Shown here: positions 33,906-37,986 of the stretch, piece after piece
Layout of the letters: each line of letters opens with the position of its first letter
How positions within the stretch are numbered: the first letter of the stretch is position 1
Assembly: GCF_023195895.1 (NCBI RefSeq)
Contig: NZ_JALPRK010000033.1
Coordinates: 1-37,986, forward strand
Length of the DNA stretch: 37,986 nt
Direction of reading: 5' to 3'
Origin: Paenibacillus mellifer
GTDB taxonomy: Bacteria; Bacillota; Bacilli; Paenibacillales; Paenibacillaceae
Made by a program: the position numbers and the translations under genes
The notes under the pieces: model-generated
Databases searched by the model: none
Told to the model about the DNA's origin: nothing
Seen by the model: the letters and a program-made list of their open reading frames with translations, nothing else

Positions 33906-35048
33906 ATGTACATTCAGATTCACCGGATTGAAAACGAACAGATGTCCGTGAAATTGGCGGAGTTCTCAAGAGAGGATATAGGTAAGCTGCATGCCGTTGG
34001 GGGAGGAAAGTGGGATCCTAACGGGAAATTCTGGCGTTTTCCTTGCACGGAAGAGAAACTCCGGCAATTCGCAGAATGCTTTCCGGAAGCGGAGATTCGA
34101 ATGGACGGGCTAGCCGTGTCGCCAAAGCTATCCACCGATGAGAAATTCGCTCAAGCCCTGGAGCAAAAGCTGCTCACCGCGCTCAAGCTGAAGGGATATA
34201 GTCTAAAAACGAGCAAGGCTTATCGGGGGCATGTTCGGCGATTCTTGCAGAACTTGGCTGATCACTTGGAGATGAAAAGTCCAGGAACCCTCAAGGATGC
34301 GCGGCTTACCTCCACGATCATCGATTCGTCTCGTGCGAAACAGTATGCTTTGCAGCTCCTTGAGCAAGGACACTCGTCTGCTTATGTGAACCAAGCCATC
34401 AGTGCGTTACGTTTTCTGGCTGTTGAGGTGCTCAAACAACCTTCCGAACAGACGAAATATATCCGACCCCAAAAAGAGAAAAAACTGCCCTATATCCTAT
34501 CGGAGCAGGAAGTACTCCGCGTGATCCAAGCGCCGACAAATCTGAAGCACCGCACAATGCTGTATCTGGCGTACGCTTCAGGGCTGCGAGTGAGCGAAGT
34601 CGTCCGACTGAAAATCACGGATATCGACCCGGAACGCGGCATCCTTCGAGTCCGGCAAGGCAAGGGCAAAAAGGACAGACACACCTTACTCTCCCAAACA
34701 GCATGGGACATGATCCAAAGATACGTAGAAGCGGAGCGACTCTCCACCTCGATGTGGTTATTTCCGGGGCAACATCCGGGGAGCCACTTGCATGAGCGTT
34801 CCTTGCAAAAAGTATTTAAGGAAGCCCTGCTAACCTCGGGCATCACGAAGCAGGTCGGCATTCATGTCCTGCGGCATTCCTTCGCCACCCATTTGCTCGA
34901 GAACGGCACCGATCTCCGGTATATCCAGGAGCTGCTGGGCCACGCCAGTCCAACCACCACCGAACGCTATACCCACGTCAGCACCAAGAACCTGAAGCGT
35001 ATTCAGAGCCCGCTGGATCGGCTTTTGCGTGACGAGAGGAGGGAGTAG
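33906..35048 (+). CDS. Tyrosine recombinase heading an integron-like cassette array
   Basis: A 380-residue site-specific recombinase. Residues 1-70 form an extra N-terminal module (KWDPNGKFWRFPCTEEKLRQ) absent from XerC/D and IntI. Residues 85-180 are the core-binding domain and 190-370 the catalytic domain. Catalytic residues visible: Arg228 (SGLRVSE), Lys in GKGKKDR (253-256), HVLRHSF (His320, Arg323), His346 (LLGHAS) and Tyr355 (ERYTHV). The stretch between the Lys loop and HxLR is about 64 residues, too short for the extra helix insert of IntI. The C-terminus IQSPLDRL resembles the SPLD ending of IntI proteins. ATG at 33906 follows AAGGAGG. The array lies downstream on the same strand. 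Confidence 0.92.
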   Translation: MYIQIHRIENEQMSVKLAEFSREDIGKLHAVGGGKWDPNGKFWRFPCTEEKLRQFAECFPEAEIRMDGLAVSPKLSTDEKFAQALEQKLLTALKLKGYSLKTSKAYRGHVRRFLQNLADHLEMKSPGTLKDARLTSTIIDSSRAKQYALQLLEQGHSSAYVNQAISALRFLAVEVLKQPSEQTKYIRPQKEKKLPYILSEQEVLRVIQAPTNLKHRTMLYLAYASGLRVSEVVRLKITDIDPERGILRVRQGKGKKDRHTLLSQTAWDMIQRYVEAERLSTSMWLFPGQHPGSHLHERSLQKVFKEALLTSGITKQVGIHVLRHSFATHLLENGTDLRYIQELLGHASPTTTERYTHVSTKNLKRIQSPLDRLLRDERRE

Positions 35049-35076
35049 CATAATTAAATAGGGGAGTAGAAATGAA

Positions 35077-35105
35077 ATTACAAAATTAAGAAATGGAGGT
35101 ATAAT
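35077..35105 (+). promoter_or_regulatory. Candidate cassette promoter (Pc-like)
   Basis: ATTACA at 35077-35082 (4 of 6 to TTGACA) and a perfect TATAAT at 35100-35105 are separated by 17 bases. The promoter points into the array, starts 29 bases after the recombinase stop, and would begin transcription about at the left edge of the putative primary recombination site. Confidence 0.7.
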
Positions 35106-35114
35106 TAAGGGAGT

Positions 35115-35183
35115 GATAACAGGGGCCGCAAATCACCCGACTGGGGTGAGGTTTGCGACGGGCAGAGATTAAGGAGTTATACG
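35115..35183 (+). other. Candidate primary recombination site (attI-like or residual attC)
   Basis: GATAAC at 35115-35120 and GTTAT at 35176-35180 bracket a hairpin. CGCAAATCACCC pairs with GGGTGA-GG-TTTGCG around GACTG. The right GTTAT is the exact left edge of cassette 1. It is much shorter than the four later palindromes and lacks their internal branches, so it may be the primary insertion site. A shortened cassette-end site is the alternative. Confidence 0.65.
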
Positions 35184-35864
35184 AAAGTCTCTAGAAACTT
35201 TAAAAACAGGAGAATAATCTTATGGAGATCTCAATGAGTCTTCAACCACATGGTTGGTTAGTTGTCATGATTTATACGACTGAAGGTAAAAAATTTGATA
35301 TACCTGTTTCTTTCTTGTCAGATGCTATCCACGAAATAGCTAGTAAGATATCTATTTTGGATAAAGACGTAAATGAAGTAATTATTACTATGCAAACTGA
35401 ACCAGGTGAGTATCGATTAAAGATTTCAAAAATCTCAAATGTATTCTGTTTATTTCAGTTATTTGAAATGAGTGACAATTTTAGTACTGAAGCAACTGAA
35501 GAAGGCACGCTATTAATAACAGAAGAAATAAAGACAATTAGACTGCTGAGAATTATACATAGAGAATTAACAAAAATGAAAGATTTAGGGTCTGAAGGAT
35601 TTATTAAAAGATGGAATTCAGATTTTCCGATAAATGCATATGAAAGATTAACCGATATGATATATAAATTAAAGCAATATGAAGCAAATTCATAGTAGAG
35701 AGACCTTCGTATAACACCGTATTCACGCTGCGGGTCTGACGCCCCTTGATCTGCAGAAGCGATGGCATAGTAGTTAATTCAGCAGACAACCCTGCACCAC
35801 CTAACCGCATTGCGGCTGGCACTAACGTGCCTTAAGGTGGTGAGGGTTCGTGAATACAACAACG
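35177..35864 (+). mobile_element. Cassette 1 (integron-like)
   Basis: A 688-bp unit placed, by analogy with integrons, from the T after the first GTTAT to the G of the next. Its first 17 bases (with the G) are complementary to the 17 bases ending at ATAAC of its own palindrome (35699-35715) with one mismatch. It holds one gene and one attC-like site. Confidence 0.75.
35222..35695 (+). CDS. Cassette 1 protein, unknown function
   Basis: The 157-residue soluble protein has a mixed alpha/beta look: an N-terminal beta-rich half (WLVVMIYTTEGKKFDIPVSF) and a helical C-terminal half (IRLLRIIHRELTKMKDLGSE). I do not recognise a family; size and composition resemble small immunity-type proteins, but that is only an impression. 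ATG at 35222 follows AGGAGA at about 9 bases. The gene is AT-rich compared with the surrounding chromosome, which suggests foreign origin. The stop lies 13 bases before the start of the attC-like site. Confidence 0.78.
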   Translation: MEISMSLQPHGWLVVMIYTTEGKKFDIPVSFLSDAIHEIASKISILDKDVNEVIITMQTEPGEYRLKISKISNVFCLFQLFEMSDNFSTEATEEGTLLITEEIKTIRLLRIIHRELTKMKDLGSEGFIKRWNSDFPINAYERLTDMIYKLKQYEANS

Positions 35865-35868
35865 TTAT
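35708..35868 (+). repeat. attC-like palindrome 1
   Basis: ATAAC (35711-35715) and CGTTAT (35863-35868) are the outer boxes. The arm GTATTCACG (35719-35727) pairs perfectly with CGTGAATAC (35849-35857). Inside are GTCTG/CAGAC (35734-35738/35783-35787) enclosing GAAGCG, and a stem AACCCT-ACCACCT/AGGTGGT-AGGGTT (35788-35802/35835-35848) enclosing two small hairpins. Confidence 0.85.
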
Positions 35869-36386
35869 CTGCCAGATTGGGCCCAAAGATTTGTAGGTAA
35901 TCCATGCGCAACTTCCTGTTGCTTGAAGAGGGAAATTGATAGGTAAATACAAAGCAAAGAACGAGAATATAAAACGGGAAAAGACCTGTATAAACCCAGT
36001 ATAAACCCAGTAAAGAATAAAGCTCGTATAAACCCGGAAGAAGCAATTACCTAAAGGGGACAAAGGAAAAAAGGTATAACATGCACGAGGAATACAAACT
36101 GAAAAAGGCGTAAAAAGAAGGAATAAACATGTGGGTCGACGTCCTGTCTCTATTCGAAGAAGTGGGCCCAATCCAACAGATAACACCATGTTCCCGCCAG
36201 CGGCTAGAGCCGCTGGGTCCGCCCGGAGTAATAAGAAGCGGAGTCACTACGTAGATAATTCAGTAGCAGGAAGTGAACTCAGGCGGACACGTCTGTAAGG
36301 CTAAGTGGCGGAGCCACCCGGTGACCCGGATCGCTGTGCTTGATGGGCCAACTGCTTAAGCCTTTCGACGTCGGGAACACAATACG
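35865..36386 (+). mobile_element. Cassette 2 (integron-like, no convincing ORF)
   Basis: A 522-bp unit. Its first 21 bases are complementary to the 21 bases ending at its own ATAAC (36164-36184), except for one 3-base bubble. About 300 bases lie between the flanking palindromes. They contain only reading frames of about 10 codons, and four GTATAAACCC-type repeats around 35990-36040. It may encode an RNA or carry only a promoter. Confidence 0.7.
35985..36041 (+). repeat. Tandem GTATAAACCC repeats
   Basis: GTATAAACCCAG occurs twice head to tail, with a further GTATAAACCC about 25 bases on. A similar GTATAAAAAC tandem occurs in cassette 4 at 37527-37550, also shortly before the palindrome. Confidence 0.65.
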
Positions 36387-36390
36387 TTAT
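36177..36390 (+). repeat. attC-like palindrome 2
   Basis: ATAAC (36180-36184) and CGTTAT (36385-36390) are the outer boxes. The arm TGTTCCCG (36189-36196) pairs with CGGGAACA (36372-36379). Internal parts are hairpin CAGCGGC/GCCGCTG (36198-36204/36209-36215), stem GTCCGCC/GGCGGAC (36217-36223/36282-36288) enclosing GAAGCG and TTCAGTAGCAG, and stem AAGGCT/AGCCTT (36297-36302/36359-36364). Confidence 0.85.
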
Positions 36391-37115
36391 CGGAAATCAG
36401 CTTATGACATTTGAATGGTGGGATTCGGTGAAAAAGAAAGTGATAATAACAATAAGCTGTTTCATCATCTTTGTAGCTATTTATCTTATCTATGATTATC
36501 ACCGTCCCCAACATATAGAGGTAAAACTTAAGGGCACAATTTACTCGATAGAATCGAAGTTCGAAAAACAAACGTCAATTTCAATCATTGGTGAACATTA
36601 TAGAGTGCTTTTTGGCAAGGACATATTATTAGGGAAGATGATCGTAGATGACGATCTGGTTTACCATATAAAGCTTAGGAGAGAAGACAATAAATATTTT
36701 GAGCTCCTAACAAAGATAGACGATGAAGATCATGTTATAAAATCTATTGGATCAATTATGACTTCAATTGAATTTGACAAGGTATGGTTACAGTTGGATG
36801 ACATAAATGAGAAATATAATTTAATCGAAGGATATGTATCAGGTCCAGCAAAAAATATGGAAGAAGGAAATGGTATTGCAACAAGTATCATCGAAGGAAG
36901 AGAATGAGTGCTTTACGTTTGTAATTCGAAGAGGACGCTGACATCCGATAACAATGTGTTCACGCATCGGGGGACAAGCCCCTCGATCCCGGAAGATAAG
37001 TCGGGGAAGCGATTGCCGGGACACATCCATTCACCCAACCGCATCGCGGCCGGCCAGGCGCACTAGTCGTGCGCTGAGCAGCTTAGGGTGAATGGACGTC
37101 GTGAACACGGAAACG
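36387..37115 (+). mobile_element. Cassette 3 (integron-like)
   Basis: A 729-bp unit. Its first 16 bases are complementary to the 16 bases ending at its own ATAAC (36937-36952) at 14 positions; the two mismatches are adjacent. It holds one gene and one attC-like site. Confidence 0.75.
36428..36907 (+). CDS. Cassette 3 protein, membrane-anchored, unknown function
   Basis: The protein begins VKKKVIITISCFIIFVAIYLI, a basic start and one transmembrane helix, followed by an exposed domain of about 130 residues rich in Ile, Lys, Asp and Glu. No family is recognised. I prefer GTG at 36428 (159 residues), with GGTGGGA 4-6 bases upstream. ATG at 36404 gives 167 residues but has no ribosome site and falls 13 bases after the palindrome. 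Very AT-rich compared with neighbouring chromosomal genes. Confidence 0.72.
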   Translation: MKKKVIITISCFIIFVAIYLIYDYHRPQHIEVKLKGTIYSIESKFEKQTSISIIGEHYRVLFGKDILLGKMIVDDDLVYHIKLRREDNKYFELLTKIDDEDHVIKSIGSIMTSIEFDKVWLQLDDINEKYNLIEGYVSGPAKNMEEGNGIATSIIEGRE

Positions 37116-37119
37116 TTAT
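36945..37119 (+). repeat. attC-like palindrome 3
   Basis: ATAAC (36948-36952) and CGTTAT (37114-37119) are the outer boxes. The arm GTGTTCACG (36956-36964) pairs perfectly with CGTGAACAC (37100-37108). Inside are hairpin GGGG/CCCC (near 36970-36982), stem TCCCGG/CCGGGA (36987-36992/37016-37021) enclosing GAAGCG, and a perfect 11-bp stem TCCATTCACCC/GGGTGAATGGA (37026-37036/37086-37096) over two hairpins. Confidence 0.88.
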
Positions 37120-37255
37120 AGGAAATTCCGGAAAAGCGTACAAAACCCAAAAATACGAACGAATATTCTATTCATAACTTTGTCGATATGGTAAGATATA
37201 GAAGTACAATTGAATCTTGGGTGGTCATAGTTTCCCTTCGTAAGGAGGTGAAGCT

Positions 37256-37348
37256 ATGGAGGTCAAAGACGCAATGACAATCATGTTTTTATTTGGCATG
37301 TTTATCCTTGCCCTCTTAACATACATTAATTCCAACAAGAGAAAGTAA
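37256..37348 (+). CDS. Putative holin-like toxin (type I toxin-antitoxin)
   Basis: The 30-residue protein MEVKDAMTIMFLFGMFILAL has one transmembrane helix and the basic tail YINSNKRK. This is the typical form of the small holin-like toxins of Bacillota, related to TxpA/BsrG-type peptides that damage the membrane. A very strong ribosome site (TAAGGAGGTG) lies 7 bases before the ATG. In such loci an antisense RNA from the opposite strand acts as antitoxin; a possible minus-strand promoter is present downstream. A toxin cassette could stabilise the array, as toxin-antitoxin cassettes are thought to do in large chromosomal integrons. Confidence 0.8.
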   Translation: MEVKDAMTIMFLFGMFILALLTYINSNKRK

Positions 37349-37390
37349 AAACCCACCCCAAGGTTTCGCGGCCAAAGGTGGGTTTTTATT
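37347..37390. terminator. Terminator of the holin-like toxin gene
   Basis: AAAACCCACC pairs with GGTGGGTTTT around a GC-rich loop. T runs exist on both strands, so it can also end an antisense transcript. Confidence 0.88.
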
Positions 37391-37435
37391 TCCGATAAGG
37401 ACTTAGAAGGGAATAAACCATCCAAGCCAATTGTA

Positions 37436-37466
37436 TAGCCGAGTGTTAGCGCACTCGGTTTTCTTA
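37436..37466 (+). terminator. Second hairpin-terminator in cassette 4
   Basis: CCGAGTG pairs with CACTCGG around TTAGCG and is followed by TTTTCTT on the plus strand. On the minus strand it would be the 5' hairpin of a putative antisense RNA. Confidence 0.7.
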
Positions 37467-37471
37467 TAAAG

Positions 37472-37500
37472 ATCATAACACAAATTGGATTGACTGAAAA
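37472..37500 (-). promoter_or_regulatory. Possible antisense-RNA promoter
   Basis: On the minus strand TTTTCA (37500-37495) and TATGAT (37477-37472) are spaced by 17 bases. A transcript from here would run back across the toxin terminator and overlap the 3' end of the toxin mRNA, as RatA does with txpA. Confidence 0.5.
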
Positions 37501-37601
37501 CCATGAAAAGAGCTTAATAAAAACTTGTATAAAAACTTGTATAAAAACCTTATAACCCGTATGAAATAATTTGAATGAGATATCGAAGAGGGCCGGAACA
37601 A

Positions 37602-37798
37602 CCTATAACAACGTATTCACGCTGCGGAACCTATAGGTTCCTAGGTCGCCTTGGAAGTTGAAGAAGCGAATTCATGACGGTGCGATTTCAGTAGCAGAGA
37701 AGCGGATTCAGGCGACAACCACTGCGAGCCTAAGTCCTGGCGGACCCAGTCGCTGCGCTCCTTTAAGGCTCTGGGATTCGTGAATACCAGAACGTTAT
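37602..37798 (+). repeat. attC-like palindrome 4
   Basis: ATAAC (37605-37609) and CGTTAT (37793-37798) are the outer boxes. The arm GTATTCACG (37613-37621) pairs perfectly with CGTGAATAC (37779-37787). Inside are hairpin GGAACC/GGTTCC (37626-37641), stem GTCGCC/GGCGAC (37645-37650/37711-37716) enclosing GAAGCG and TTCAGTAGCAG, and stem GAGCCT/AGGCTC (37726-37731/37766-37771). Confidence 0.87.
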
Positions 37799-37986
37799 CT
37801 GCCATCGTCTAATCGAAGAAGCGGGAAAGATAGAAGAGCTATATAACACGAAGCGGTTCAAACGTACTTAGATAACTACGAGAAGAGGGTTAAGAAGAAA
37901 GCAGGAGCGATGACTTAGTTTAGGAATGAGCATTAAGTAATTTATCGGCGCATCATCATGAAGAACATACATAGAAGTAATAAAAC
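37795..37986 (+). mobile_element. Start of cassette 5 (cut by window end)
   Basis: The cassette begins TTATCTGCCATCG right after palindrome 4. No reading frame with a ribosome site is seen in the 192 bases available. By the rule seen in cassettes 1-4, its own palindrome, outside the window, should be preceded by a CAGATAAC-containing complement of this start. Confidence 0.55.

Larger units (their letters stand above)
37116..37794 (+). mobile_element. Cassette 4 (integron-like, toxin cassette)
   Basis: A 679-bp unit. Its first 17 bases are complementary to the 17 bases ending at its own ATAAC (37593-37609), apart from one 3-base bubble. It holds a holin-like toxin gene with two terminators, a possible minus-strand promoter and an attC-like site. 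Confidence 0.75.

Noticed and set aside
33906..35048. Recombinase as a standard integron integrase IntI
   Set aside because: The insert between the Lys loop and the HxLR motif is missing, and there is a foreign N-terminal module. The label integron-like is used instead.
35779..36189. 136-residue hydrophobic reading frame on the minus strand of cassette 2
   Set aside because: It runs through parts of two palindromes and the tandem repeats, has no convincing ribosome site, and its composition follows from AT-rich antisense sequence.
37225..37476. 83-residue minus-strand frame across the holin-like toxin gene
   Set aside because: It is antisense to the toxin and its terminator and has no ribosome site. 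The toxin frame on the plus strand matches a known small family.
35708..37798. The four repeats as a CRISPR array or as simple REP/terminator elements
   Set aside because: Spacing is 0.5-0.7 kb with genes between, lengths differ, and no T tract follows the arms. Cassette-specific complementarity of starts and ends is not expected for REP elements or terminators.
33906..37986. A prophage or ICE headed by an integrase
   Set aside because: No phage structural, replication, conjugation or regulatory genes follow within the window; only small units with repeated palindromic ends are present. The right-hand end is not visible, so a larger element cannot be fully excluded.

Overview
The window is chromosomal DNA from a spore-forming member of the Bacillota, most likely Paenibacillus or a close relative. 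Supporting signs are the sporulation checkpoint gene sda with DnaA boxes, a dnaB-dnaI pair, SinR/SipW/TasA matrix genes, c-di-AMP and c-di-GMP riboswitches, sdhCAB behind a divergent LysR gene, strong GGAGG ribosome sites with frequent TTG/GTG starts, and neighbours that recall the Bacillus subtilis yut/yui/yum region. No rRNA, tRNA, CRISPR array or recognisable transposase was seen.

Layout. 1-12.9 kb: redox, Fe-S and menaquinone genes (SDR, NifU-like, YuzB, NDH-like flavoprotein, MqnE, IscA-like), a membrane-anchored PAF-acetylhydrolase-like protein, an AI-2E-type permease, a YheC/D ATP-grasp protein, sda, YumC, type II NADH dehydrogenase with a candidate Rex operator, and HemQ. 13.0-13.8 kb: yuiB between two inverted copies of a 167-168 bp MITE-like repeat. 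13.8-18.1 kb: a biofilm locus with sinR, tasA, sipW and a large acidic protein in the tapA position. Three GTTC-N8-GAAC palindromes lie in front of it, and divergently there is a c-di-GMP-I riboswitch leading to a 57-residue SinI-like antirepressor. 18.2-25.3 kb: dnaB, dnaI, yqzM-like, trxA, uvrC and a CPBP protease. 25.6-29.2 kb: c-di-AMP riboswitch, ktrB, ktrA and an ArsB/NhaD-type transporter. 29.2-33.8 kb: LysR regulator and sdhCAB.

The most striking part is 33.9 kb to the end of the window. A tyrosine recombinase that lacks the integron-integrase insert is followed on the same strand by a promoter, a hairpin-bearing ATAAC...GTTAT site, and four cassettes, each closed by a long (161-214 bp) imperfect palindrome. 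All four palindromes share the frame C-N2-ATAAC-N3/4-(8-9 bp arm)...(arm)-N5-CGTTAT and the same three-part internal fold. The first 16-21 bases of each cassette are complementary to the bases in front of that same cassette's own palindrome. That is the signature expected if cassettes circularise and reinsert at GTTAT, as integron cassettes do at attC. Cassette contents are AT-rich orphan genes, one ORF-less cassette, and a holin-like small toxin with a possible antisense RNA. This looks like an integron-like system in the Bacillota driven by a non-IntI recombinase.

Functional links. The biofilm locus reads as a closed circuit: c-di-GMP acts through the riboswitch on SinI-like, SinI-like blocks SinR, and SinR represses the tapA-like/sipW/tasA operon. 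The potassium operon reads as c-di-AMP feedback on K+ uptake. Respiratory genes (NADH dehydrogenase, menaquinone synthesis, SDH) are spread on both sides.
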